DNA from: Flavobacterium paronense
Lineage (GTDB): Bacteria; Bacteroidota; Bacteroidia; Flavobacteriales; Flavobacteriaceae
DNA length: 64,000 nucleotides
Direction: 5' to 3'
NCBI RefSeq assembly: GCF_030409795.1
Contig: NZ_JAUFQN010000019.1
Location: 1,922,001-1,986,000, forward strand
This document shows, piece by piece, positions 8,281-16,937 of this stretch. Made by a program: the position numbers and the translations under genes. Under the pieces are notes generated by a model, which did not search any database, was not told the origin of the DNA, and saw only the letters and a list, made by a program, of their open reading frames with translations. The first letter of the stretch is position 1; every line of letters starts with the position of its first letter.

Positions 8281-10274
8281 TATTTAAACTTTGAAATTCC
8301 GTCTTTCAGCCAAGCTAAATAGTCGTCGATGTTTGGAGTATAACTAATTGGTGTATTCAGTTTTTCTTCTTTTAAATTGATTAAAACGTAGAACGGCTGT
8401 GTGTTGGTTTTGTATTTGGTGATTATAAATTCTGTCCATTTATCGCCAATTGTGGTAATTTCATTTCCAGTTTCTTTTGAAACGGTTTGTTCATTCTTTG
8501 GTAATTCTCTTTTATCATCAATATACAATGAAATTAAAACAACCTCGTTTTTCAATACATTTAAAACCTTTTCATCCGACCACACATTGTTTTCCATCTT
8601 ACGGCAATTAACGCAAGCATAGCCTGTAAAATCAAGCATAACAGGTTTATTTATAGATTTTGCATAAGCCAACCCTTTGTCATAATCATTGAAAACTGTT
8701 AATCCGTGTGGTCCTATTTCGGCTCCATCGGGTAATACTTTTTTAGAAGAAACACTTGAGTTTCCGAAAAATCCAGTTGGGCTTTCGCTATACGTTTGTG
8801 GCGGTGGGAAGGCACTTATTAATTTTAAAGGAGCGCCAAATAATCCCGGAATCATATAAATGGTGAAAGCCAAAACGAGTAATCCCAATGATAGTCTTCC
8901 CACAGAAATATGAGTCAACGGACTATCATGTGGCGTCATTATTTTGCCTAATAAATACAATGCCCAGGTTCCGAAAACAGCGATCCAAATTGCTAAGAAA
9001 ACTTCTCTTTCCAGCAGATGCAATTGTAATACTAAATCGGCATTGGATAAAAATTTAAACGCTAAAGCTAATTCTAAAAAACCAAGTGAAACCTTTACTG
9101 TATTTAACCAACCGCCCGATTTTGGCAATGATTGTAACCAACTTGGGAACATGGCAAAAAGCATAAATGGTAAGGCTAAAGCCGAAGAAAAACCAAGCAT
9201 ACCAACGATTGGCGCAATCCCACCTCTAGAAGCTGATTCTACTAAAAGCGTACCTACAATTGGTCCGGTGCAAGAAAAAGAAACTATTGCTAAGGCCAAA
9301 GCCATGAAAAGAATTCCAATAACTCCACCTCTATCAGCTTGTTTGTCGACTTTATTTGCCCAGGAATTAGGCAGCATGATTTCGAAAGCGCCAAGGAAAG
9401 AGGCAGCAAAAACTATAAGAAGTAAAAAGAAAAACACATTGAACCAAGGATTTGTAGATAAAGCATTTAAGGCATCGGCACCAAAAATAGCTGTAATGGC
9501 TAATCCTAAAACCACATAAATCGCAATGATAGAAATACCGTAAAGAATGGCATTTCGTTTCCCTTGTCCAGGATTTTTACTTTGTTTGGTAAAAAAGCTA
9601 ACCGTCATTGGAATCATTGGAAAAACACAAGGTGTAAGTAGTGCGGCTAAACCTCCTAAAAATGCTAGGAAGAAAATAGTCCATAAGCCTTTTTGTTCTT
9701 CTTTTTTCGGAGCCTCAGCTATTACTTTTGGTTCTGGCTTGACCGGTTCACTAACCGTAAACTGTGATGTACTTGCTGTATCTGTTGCTGAAATGTTAGT
9801 GGCTGTTTCTTTACCAATTTGTTCTTTATTGGGTAGCTGAAACGTAAAATTCATATTGTCATTGATACACGCTTGTTTGCATACTTGGTAATCAATTTTA
9901 GCTTTTATAGAAGCCAATTTTACATTAATAATTTTTACTTTTTGAGTAAAAGTTACGCTCTTTTCAAAGAAATATTCATCGACACCAAAAATATCATTGA
10001 ACTCTTTTTTGTATGGACTTTCTTTAACTTTTCCAATCAATTCATAATTGCCTTTTGTGTCTTTGAATACAAATTCGGCTGGCAATGGTCCACCATCTGG
10101 TGTGAATTGAGAATACACATGCCAACCTTCGTCGATCTTGCCTTCCATCACCAAATTAAATTCGGTTTCCGTTAGCTTTTCTACTTTGGTTGACCATTTT
10201 ACTGGTTTTATAATTTGTGCATTTAGGTTGGCAAAAGCCAAAAAAGGCAAAAGAAAAAATAATAGTTTCTTCAT
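8280..10274 (-). CDS. dsbD: Thiol:disulfide interchange protein DsbD
   Basis: This 664-residue protein moves electrons from cytoplasmic thioredoxin across the inner membrane to periplasmic thiol proteins. After a signal peptide comes the alpha domain with the Cys pair in QVCKQACIND (about residue 135). The membrane domain (about 195-480) carries the redox cysteines in TPCVFPM and SCTGPI. The C-terminal thioredoxin-like domain has the active site ACVNC (about 555). All six cysteines are present. The start overlaps the tilS stop by one base (TAATG), so the two are translationally coupled. Confidence 0.93.
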   Translation of the reverse strand: MKKLLFFLLPFLAFANLNAQIIKPVKWSTKVEKLTETEFNLVMEGKIDEGWHVYSQFTPDGGPLPAEFVFKDTKGNYELIGKVKESPYKKEFNDIFGVDEYFFEKSVTFTQKVKIINVKLASIKAKIDYQVCKQACINDNMNFTFQLPNKEQIGKETATNISATDTASTSQFTVSEPVKPEPKVIAEAPKKEEQKGLWTIFFLAFLGGLAALLTPCVFPMIPMTVSFFTKQSKNPGQGKRNAILYGISIIAIYVVLGLAITAIFGADALNALSTNPWFNVFFFLLLIVFAASFLGAFEIMLPNSWANKVDKQADRGGVIGILFMALALAIVSFSCTGPIVGTLLVESASRGGIAPIVGMLGFSSALALPFMLFAMFPSWLQSLPKSGGWLNTVKVSLGFLELALAFKFLSNADLVLQLHLLEREVFLAIWIAVFGTWALYLLGKIMTPHDSPLTHISVGRLSLGLLVLAFTIYMIPGLFGAPLKLISAFPPPQTYSESPTGFFGNSSVSSKKVLPDGAEIGPHGLTVFNDYDKGLAYAKSINKPVMLDFTGYACVNCRKMENNVWSDEKVLNVLKNEVVLISLYIDDKRELPKNEQTVSKETGNEITTIGDKWTEFIITKYKTNTQPFYVLINLKEEKLNTPISYTPNIDDYLAWLKDGISKFK

Positions 10275-11581
10275 TAGGGTGTATAATTTATTTTTAAAAT
10301 TTGTGTCGTCGTTTCGGTAACTTTAAATCGTTCGTCCTGTCTTTTTCCGATAACCCAGACGATTTGGTTGTCAGAACATAAAAGCCAAGTATTTGCTTTA
10401 TCCAACAAAGAATATTTTTCGTCTTTAAAAAACTTGCTTAGCTTCTTTTTACCATTCATTCCAATTGGATAGAAGAAATCACCTTCATGCCATCGTTTTA
10501 TTTCTAAAGGAAAATGCAATTTCTCTTCGTCAACAAATATAGTATTAGTTGTCTGAACCGAAATGTCGGCTACGTTACAAAACGCCATTTTTAAGGGAAA
10601 TTTAACTTCCTTTTGTTCTTTTTTTACTGAAAAACTCATCCTTTCGTTCTCATTTTGTTTTGGAAACAAAATCAAATGATTTCTGTCTTTTAGTAAAATA
10701 TGCGTTTCAGAAAACACTTGTTTTCCTGATTGTGCCTTAATTAAATCATAAACGGCGTTCCAATCGGTGAAACCATAATTGGATAGCCATTGGTATAAAT
10801 AGGCTTTGTGATTTTGAAATTTCAATACTTTAGCAATATCGATTTTGATAGTATCTTCTTCTGAAACCACTTGTTTGTATACCATTTGTGAGGCGTCATT
10901 ACCAAGAGATTTTGCTTGTTGCAGATTAGAAATCGTATTCTCAAAAGAATCTAACAAACTTGGATTGAGTTCTTTCAGCACCGGAATTACATTGTGTCGT
11001 AATTTATTTCGCAAATATGTATCGGAGGCATTGCTGCTGTCTTCTCTCCATTGGATATTATTTTCTTTGGCGAAAGCCTCAATTTCATTTCTGGAGAAAG
11101 CTAATAACGGACGGACGATATTCGCGTTTTGCTGCGGAATTCCGGTCAAACCATCTAATCCGGAACCACGGGTGAAATTGATCAAAAAGGTTTCCAGGCT
11201 GTCATCTAGATGATGCGCTGTTAGAATATAGTCGTAATCGTTATTGATTAAAAGTGTGTTAAACCATTCATAACGCAGGTTTCGGGCGACAACCTGAATG
11301 GATAACTTTTGTTGTTCCGCAAATTTTTTAGTATCAAACCGATTAACAAACAGTAAAACATCCATCATTTCACATTGGTATTTTACAAATTTTTCGTCTT
11401 CATCGCTTTCATTACCTCGCAGTTGAAAATTGCAATGAGCAACTCTGATATCCAACTTTAACAGATGACACAACTGCAACAAAACCATGCTGTCAATGCC
11501 TCCACTTGTTGCCAAAAGGAGCTTCTTCCCTATTAGGAAAGGAAGATTGCTATTTATATGATTTTGGAATTTCTGAAGCAT
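10274..11581 (-). CDS. tilS: tRNA(Ile)-lysidine synthase
   Basis: This 435-residue N-type ATP pyrophosphatase converts C34 of tRNA-Ile(CAU) to lysidine, so that the tRNA reads AUA instead of AUG. The PP-loop ATSGGIDSM is near residue 24, followed by RVAHCNFQLRG and TAHHLDDSLETF. The C-terminal TilS domain carries FYPIGMNGKKKLSKFFKD. It is the first gene of a tilS-dsbD operon. Its upstream region holds an 11-bp phased repeat array. Confidence 0.94.
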   Translation of the reverse strand: MLQKFQNHINSNLPFLIGKKLLLATSGGIDSMVLLQLCHLLKLDIRVAHCNFQLRGNESDEDEKFVKYQCEMMDVLLFVNRFDTKKFAEQQKLSIQVVARNLRYEWFNTLLINNDYDYILTAHHLDDSLETFLINFTRGSGLDGLTGIPQQNANIVRPLLAFSRNEIEAFAKENNIQWREDSSNASDTYLRNKLRHNVIPVLKELNPSLLDSFENTISNLQQAKSLGNDASQMVYKQVVSEEDTIKIDIAKVLKFQNHKAYLYQWLSNYGFTDWNAVYDLIKAQSGKQVFSETHILLKDRNHLILFPKQNENERMSFSVKKEQKEVKFPLKMAFCNVADISVQTTNTIFVDEEKLHFPLEIKRWHEGDFFYPIGMNGKKKLSKFFKDEKYSLLDKANTWLLCSDNQIVWVIGKRQDERFKVTETTTQILKINYTP

Positions 11582-11667
11582 TGTTTTTTTATTGACGAAT
11601 TTAACATTTTTTCATCTTCCATTTACAATTCTTTTATTTCTTACTTGCCAGTTCATTGAAAAGCAAC

Positions 11668-11760
11668 CGCACTTATGCAGCATCCTTATGGCACTTGTGT
11701 GGCACTTACACGGCACTTACACGGCGCTTTGATGGCACTTTGATGGCACTTTAGCACTTT
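11668..11760. repeat. Helically phased array A (11-bp units, core GGCACTT)
   Basis: GGCACTT (once GGCGCTT) starts at 11690, 11701, 11712, 11723, 11734 and 11745, exactly 11 bp apart. The four bases after each core vary (GTGT, ACAC, ACAC, TGAT, TGAT). Two degenerate units in the same phase precede it (CGCACTTATGC at 11668, AGCATCCTTAT at 11679), and an off-phase AGCACTTT follows at 11753. The array lies in the 277-bp gap between tilS and the hydrolase gene, 87 to 179 bp upstream of the tilS start. No convincing ORF crosses it. Apart from the array, the gap shows nothing recognisable. Confidence 0.85.
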
Positions 11761-11858
11761 GGGCGAGTTAATAAAAAAGGGGAGGCAACGAGTTATTATT
11801 TAACCAAAAACCATAAATAACGTAAAACTGAGTTGGCGGTTTGTTATTATTCCATTTA

Positions 11859-12626
11859 TCAATCTTTTAGAAACTTTAATATGTATTTTTGAATTTCTTT
11901 GCGTTGTTCATCATTTGCATTATTGTCCATTTCGTTATGAGTTGTATTTGATAATTTTATAATTGTCATTTCCAACTTTTTAATTTCCTTTTCTGTAGGC
12001 AAAACGCCTTGGTCTGCTGGTTGGTCACTTGATCGTAAAGAATAAATCTTAGGTTTATTAGATTTTGGAAAGGCCATTCTTCGGTTGTCTAGCGTAATTA
12101 TTTTATCAATCATATTTGGGTATTTCTGAGGAAAAAGGGCCGTCATATCTCCTCCGTTGGAATGTCCAATCAATGTAATGTGATTAAAGTCTAACTCAGG
12201 ATTTGTTTCTTTAAGTTTATTGATGACAAAATGAATATTGTCTACACCACGCTCCCAAAATGGTCGTCTAACTATTTGTGGATTTCCTTTTAATGGTAAC
12301 AAACTATCAGTAGAAAGTTCGTGTTGAATACTTACAACAAATAATTCTTTTGAAGCTAAAAACGCTGTCAAATAAGAATATGCCAAATAATCGCTACCTT
12401 TATTTTGCCCATAACCATGACTGAAAATTACAACTCTTTGTTTTTTTTGTCTCTTACTTGATTTGAGTTGATAAATAGCGATAGGGATTTCTCTTTCTCT
12501 CTCTTTGTCATATAATTTTAATGTGTCCAGTCTAACAACAAAGTTTAAATCATCGCTTATCTGTGTTTTAAAAGTAGAACAACTCAAAATAATTATAAAT
12601 AGAAAAAAATAAATTGTTCCTTTCAT
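11859..12626 (-). CDS. Alpha/beta-hydrolase lipoprotein
   Basis: This 255-residue protein starts with a signal peptide and a lipobox (IIILSCS, Cys 16). It has an alpha/beta-hydrolase fold: VVIFSHGYGQN (oxyanion-side HG motif), the nucleophile elbow LIGHSNGG (about residue 152), and a late Asp and His (ITLDNRR, NTTHNEMD). This layout resembles the platelet-activating-factor acetylhydrolase and dienelactone hydrolase-like groups. The substrate is unknown. It is the last gene of the cluster running from 15946 and lies 28 bp after the serine hydrolase. Confidence 0.82.
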   Translation of the reverse strand: MKGTIYFFLFIIILSCSTFKTQISDDLNFVVRLDTLKLYDKEREREIPIAIYQLKSSKRQKKQRVVIFSHGYGQNKGSDYLAYSYLTAFLASKELFVVSIQHELSTDSLLPLKGNPQIVRRPFWERGVDNIHFVINKLKETNPELDFNHITLIGHSNGGDMTALFPQKYPNMIDKIITLDNRRMAFPKSNKPKIYSLRSSDQPADQGVLPTEKEIKKLEMTIIKLSNTTHNEMDNNANDEQRKEIQKYILKFLKD

Positions 12627-12654
12627 AGATTACTATCTTCTAAATTTATAGTTA

Positions 12655-14085
12655 TCATTTTTTATTGAATGCTGATAAAATATACTTTTTAATTAGCTCA
12701 TCACTTGGCGATTGTGAATTATAGTTACCTCCTGTAATTACGATTACCATATTTTGTTCTTGTAAAAGATATATTTTTTGTCCACCATTTCCTTGTGCTC
12801 CAAAGGTATAATATCTTGTTCCATCAACTTCTAAATATTTATTCCACCACAAGTATCCATAGTCAACACCTTGAACAACTGAATATTTTTTAAGAGATTG
12901 TTCAACCCACTCTTTTGATAGGATTTGTTTTCCATTCCAATTCCCTTTGTTGAGATAAAGTAAACCAAATTTTGCCATATCTCTAGAAGTTAAATATACT
13001 TGGCAAAATGTTTCAACACTTGATTTGTTGGGTTTAAAATTCCAAACAAATTTTTTGATGCCGAGTGGATTAAAAAGATTTTCTTTTGCAAATTCGGGTA
13101 CTTTTTGGTTCGTAACTTTTTCAATAATTCTACCGAGCGTTATAGGATTTCCCGAACAATACATACCCTTTCCTCCTGGTCTATCAATCATTGGCAAATC
13201 TAATGTGAATTTTACCCAATCATCAGAATTGTTCATTGTCGTTTCATTTCCCACAGAATTCGGGTTACTAACATCACAATCTAGTCCGCTTTGATTGGTT
13301 AAAAGGTTTTCAATTGTAATTTTTTTCTTGTCTTCTGAATTATTTGCAAATTCATATTCCGGAAAAAAAGATAGTACCTTTTCGTTTTTACTTTTAATAA
13401 ATCCTTTATCTATGGCAATTCCTGTTAAGGCAGAAACGAAGCTTTTAGTTGCCGAACGAAGTTCGTGCAGTTTGTCTTTGCCATGTTCGTAAAAGTATTC
13501 TTCAAACACTAATTTACCGTCTTTGATTATCAAAATGCTATGAACATTAGGGTATTTTCCATCAACAATTTGTTGTGTCATTTCGGTTAGGAGTGATTTA
13601 TCTAATCCAGTATTGTCTAAATTTCCTGTTTTTAAACCGTCATCACTATTTTTTGGTTGCTGATAAGAATATTTATAGTCTTTTATATTAGAAAGTCTTG
13701 GATACCACATTCCCATTGGGAATTTTATGTTTTTTCGCAACACTTTAAAAGTGTCCTTTCCTGTAGAATAACTTGCAATCTGATTCTTTTTATTTCTAAA
13801 AAAACGGATTTTATTTTTAGTCATATCCATAAATAAATCTCTTTCTATTGGAGATAATTTATATTTACTCTCGTTGATTATGGCGTACAAAATAGTGTCT
13901 TTGGGTGAAGCTGCAATTGTTAAAGTGGAGTTATTTACATATTCAAATAATCCCTCATATTCTTTTAGTTGACTGTAGGTTATCGCGTATTTTTGTGAGA
14001 TTTGAGACGGGACAACATTCCCTTCTTGAGCAGTAACAATGTTTAAGATGCCGGTAAAAAATATGCTGATGATTAAATTCTTCAT
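12655..14085 (-). CDS. Exported serine hydrolase (beta-lactamase class C / EstB-like)
   Basis: This 476-residue protein has a signal peptide ending near TAQE and an N-terminal extension of about 150 residues. The hydrolase domain follows. The catalytic SxxK is in SATKSFVS (about residue 215), the second motif is YCSGN (about 310), and the third, KTG-like position reads FGAQGNGG. It belongs to the penicillin-binding and class C fold family, which includes esterases and D-aminopeptidases. A true beta-lactamase role is not supported, because the third motif is not KTG. It lies within a cluster of exported proteins. Confidence 0.85.
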   Translation of the reverse strand: MKNLIISIFFTGILNIVTAQEGNVVPSQISQKYAITYSQLKEYEGLFEYVNNSTLTIAASPKDTILYAIINESKYKLSPIERDLFMDMTKNKIRFFRNKKNQIASYSTGKDTFKVLRKNIKFPMGMWYPRLSNIKDYKYSYQQPKNSDDGLKTGNLDNTGLDKSLLTEMTQQIVDGKYPNVHSILIIKDGKLVFEEYFYEHGKDKLHELRSATKSFVSALTGIAIDKGFIKSKNEKVLSFFPEYEFANNSEDKKKITIENLLTNQSGLDCDVSNPNSVGNETTMNNSDDWVKFTLDLPMIDRPGGKGMYCSGNPITLGRIIEKVTNQKVPEFAKENLFNPLGIKKFVWNFKPNKSSVETFCQVYLTSRDMAKFGLLYLNKGNWNGKQILSKEWVEQSLKKYSVVQGVDYGYLWWNKYLEVDGTRYYTFGAQGNGGQKIYLLQEQNMVIVITGGNYNSQSPSDELIKKYILSAFNKK

Positions 14086-14115
14086 TTTATTAGGTTTGAA
14101 TTATTTGAGATATCT

Positions 14116-14610
14116 TTAATGTAAACTTACTACTCGTGTTATTTTCCAATCATTGTTTTTATGTTGCCAAATAACCAGAAACCGCCCCACTTTTGATGGT
14201 GTACCCGCTGGCTCTTGATTATTGTGGAATTTGTGCAACCCCATTTCAATAGCTCCAAAATCTTTTATTGGATATACTTCAATACTACCTTTTACAAGTT
14301 CTCTAGTTACTTTACCACAAATGTTTCTTTTTGTAGCATCAATTATATCTTGTTTTGAAGTCATTAAGCCTCCTTGGTCGTGGTAAAATTCAATATTTTC
14401 AGAAAAAAAAGAAGCATACTTTTCAAGATTGATATCACAGGTGTTGTAAGCAGCAAAAAAGGTGCTGTCTAATTTTACGATTGTTTCATAAAGTTGCGGG
14501 TCATCGGGCTTGTAATTCTTCGTTATCTGATAAATGTTTTTTGTTGTATTACACGAAGTCAGAAAAGCTAAAATCATTGTTAGTGATAAGTAAATTTTTA
14601 AATATTTCAT
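14116..14610 (-). CDS. NTF2-like (DUF4440) lipoprotein
   Basis: This 164-residue protein has a lipobox signal peptide (LAFLTSC, Cys 20). An NTF2-like SnoaL/DUF4440 domain follows: TFFAAYNTCDINLEKYASFF, ENIEFYHDQGG and the C-terminal WKITRVVSLH. These folds bind small ligands or act as simple isomerases, and the function here is unknown. It lies 19 bp after the aspartic protease gene and 30 bp before the serine hydrolase. Confidence 0.82.
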   Translation of the reverse strand: MKYLKIYLSLTMILAFLTSCNTTKNIYQITKNYKPDDPQLYETIVKLDSTFFAAYNTCDINLEKYASFFSENIEFYHDQGGLMTSKQDIIDATKRNICGKVTRELVKGSIEVYPIKDFGAIEMGLHKFHNNQEPAGTPSKVGRFLVIWQHKNNDWKITRVVSLH

Positions 14611-14629
14611 ATTCCTTTCTGAATTAATT

Positions 14630-15946
14630 TTAATTTTTTGAAAATAAGATTGTACTACTATTTTTTCTTCTTTTATACATAAAAATAAGAATAATTAAAA
14701 GCGTTGCTACTAATGAAAGACCAACAACTAAATCCAATGATTTGCTATCTTTTTTTTTAAAGCTCAATGCCATTAAACTATTGGGTTTTAAATACATTGT
14801 AGCCTTGGGATAGTCTATAATTACATTGAACCTTTTAAGTAAATTATTACCAATAATTCCTGCTTCGCCGTAAAAACTTTTGTCTGAACTTGAAATGTGA
14901 ATTGGAACTTGTGGGATAGAATAGCCAAATAGTTTTAAAAGTGGTAATTCCACTATTTCATTTTGATAAAACCCTTTTCCATTTCCTGTTGCACTACTTT
15001 TTCCTAAATTCTTCATGGTGCTATAAAGTTCATTGTTTTTTGCATAGTCCCCACTAACTTGAACGGTTAAACTACCTCCTGTATCAAATAAATACCAACC
15101 AGTGAAGTCTTTTACTCCATTGTTTAAAGTTGCTTGAATAAATGTACCATTCAAATCGTGTCTTATTTGTTGTTTTGAATAGCCGGCAATAGTAGTTGGC
15201 ATTTCACTATGAATAATTAGCAGTTTTTTTTCATAATCAATTTCTACAACTTTATCCTCAAAAATATTGTACCCAAGTACTCCATCAGTATTAATAGCGC
15301 CTTTGTAATCAATGTAAGTAAGTGAAAGATTTTTCCATTTCAATGCCGAAAGTTGCAAAAGGTTTGAACTACTTGTTTGGTCAACAGTAAAGCCTGATGT
15401 ACCTTCTCCATCAGTTTGTCCATCCAACTTTATTTTTGCAATTTTTTGTCCTCTTTCATTTAGCACACAAGTTCCTGCGCCTGTATCAAAAATGAAGTCT
15501 ATTATTTCCGAATTATTTACTTTGCCTTTTATGTGAATATAATGATCGTTACCAAGCGTAAATGGGATTGTATCGCTTGTTATTTTACAATTTTTACAGT
15601 CTTTGTAATACGAGGGAATAACTGTTGAAATTTGAGCATAACAAGTATCTTTTGCATTTAAAAGCACCTTGAAATCATATTTATTGTTGGGTTTTACATT
15701 AAATGAAATACTGTCAATATCAGTATAGAAGATTACTTTTCTGTTTTGATTGATTTTTGCAATGTGATATACTACTGGTTTTACATCTTTTTGCAAATAT
15801 TCCCACCACTTTGTAATTGGATTGTCCCCATCTTTTATTGAAACTCTTTGAGTCTTTGCCTGCACTATTTTTATGTTTTGTTGAGCAAAACAAGAATTTA
15901 TACTACATAGAAAAAGTGCGATAATAATTTTGATTGATGACTTCAT
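14630..15946 (-). CDS. Exported retropepsin-like aspartic protease with two DTG motifs
   Basis: This 438-residue protein has a signal peptide (cleavage near CFAQQ). Two aspartic protease half-domains follow: FIFDTGAGTCVLN (about residue 152) and WYLFDTGGSLTVQV (about 288). Both catalytic Asp-Thr-Gly triplets are intact, so a monomer could form an active pair. A C-terminal membrane helix (about 406-425) followed by KRRK anchors it with the protease domain outside the cytoplasm. It is the first gene after the AraC regulator and 73 bp from it. Confidence 0.87.
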   Translation of the reverse strand: MKSSIKIIIALFLCSINSCFAQQNIKIVQAKTQRVSIKDGDNPITKWWEYLQKDVKPVVYHIAKINQNRKVIFYTDIDSISFNVKPNNKYDFKVLLNAKDTCYAQISTVIPSYYKDCKNCKITSDTIPFTLGNDHYIHIKGKVNNSEIIDFIFDTGAGTCVLNERGQKIAKIKLDGQTDGEGTSGFTVDQTSSSNLLQLSALKWKNLSLTYIDYKGAINTDGVLGYNIFEDKVVEIDYEKKLLIIHSEMPTTIAGYSKQQIRHDLNGTFIQATLNNGVKDFTGWYLFDTGGSLTVQVSGDYAKNNELYSTMKNLGKSSATGNGKGFYQNEIVELPLLKLFGYSIPQVPIHISSSDKSFYGEAGIIGNNLLKRFNVIIDYPKATMYLKPNSLMALSFKKKDSKSLDLVVGLSLVATLLIILIFMYKRRKNSSTILFSKN

Positions 15947-16019
15947 TTTGATTGATTTTTGATTACTAAAGGCAAAGATTAATAATTTAAACGAATCACA
16001 CTTGTAAGGATGTAAACCA

Positions 16020-16853
16020 TCATGAAAAAATCCAATTGATTTGATTGTTTTCTATTAGTGATAGTTTGGAAAAAAATACTTTTGGAGAATATCCCGTTAA
16101 TGATTTAAAATCTTTTGCCATATGCGATTGATCAAAATAATCAGCCAGATAGGCGATATCTATGAGTTGTTCTTTACTTGCGTTTTTTGTAAACATTTTT
16201 ATGGCACTTCTAAACCGCTCGATTTTTATAAATTGACTGGGATTGGTCCCAATATGTAGTAAAAATTGTTTGTGTAAAGTTGTTCTTGAGATTTCAAAAC
16301 GTTCTGATAATGCTGCAATGCTAATTTTGGATGTGTTTTCGTTTGCAATTTTCTCTATGGCTTCATGCAAAAAAGAATGTTTAAAATCATTGTATTTTGA
16401 AACTAAATAGTTTTCCAGAAATTCAATTTTAGCAGCATCTTCTTTAATTTTAAAAACCTCATTTATTGTAGAAGTATAATCTTCAAAAGGATTAAATTCT
16501 GAAATAGTATTTATTATAAAATTAGACAATGATTCCTCTAAAAAAAAATTAATTCCAAGCGGTTTAAAGTAAATAGTGATTTCATTGGTTGAACCTTTGT
16601 AAGTGGTTGAACCTTGTTTTTGATTATCAATTATTAAAATCGATTTTATTTCTTCATTTGGATGATTTTCAATAGTTACATCATTTTCATCAATGCTTAT
16701 TTTAGCGTTTTGACATAAAGTAACATAAACGGTGTTTGAAGGAAACCCAAAATAGGTTATGTCTTCATCATTATTATTTCTTTGTAATGAATAAAAACAT
16801 TCGATATGATTTTGTAAAATATCGCTTTTAGGTTTGTAAATTTTTATTTTCAA
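16020..16853 (-). CDS. AraC-family transcriptional regulator
   Basis: This 277-residue protein has a cupin-like N-terminal half with no clear ligand motif. The C-terminal double HTH is about 165-275, with ISIAALSERFEISRTTLHKQF and the signature ending DYFDQSHMAKDFKSLTGYSPKVFF. The start is a TTG at 16853. It lies upstream of the exported hydrolase cluster on the same strand and is the natural candidate to control it, which is inference from position. Confidence 0.87.
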   Translation of the reverse strand: MKIKIYKPKSDILQNHIECFYSLQRNNNDEDITYFGFPSNTVYVTLCQNAKISIDENDVTIENHPNEEIKSILIIDNQKQGSTTYKGSTNEITIYFKPLGINFFLEESLSNFIINTISEFNPFEDYTSTINEVFKIKEDAAKIEFLENYLVSKYNDFKHSFLHEAIEKIANENTSKISIAALSERFEISRTTLHKQFLLHIGTNPSQFIKIERFRSAIKMFTKNASKEQLIDIAYLADYFDQSHMAKDFKSLTGYSPKVFFSKLSLIENNQINWIFS

Positions 16854-16937
16854 ATTATTTTAGGTTAAATTTTACGATGCTGTGCGCAACAATGACCATT
16901 AACTATTTAAGTGACGAATTTAGTATTTTATAAACTC

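Noticed and set aside
8944..9840. Long plus-strand ORFs inside dsbD
   Set aside because: They are antisense shadows of an intact gene with all domain motifs.
11675..11743. ORF of 22 codons through phased array A (MQHPYGT...)
   Set aside because: The 11-bp period shifts the reading frame with each unit, so no repeated peptide results; there is no homologue and no promoter.
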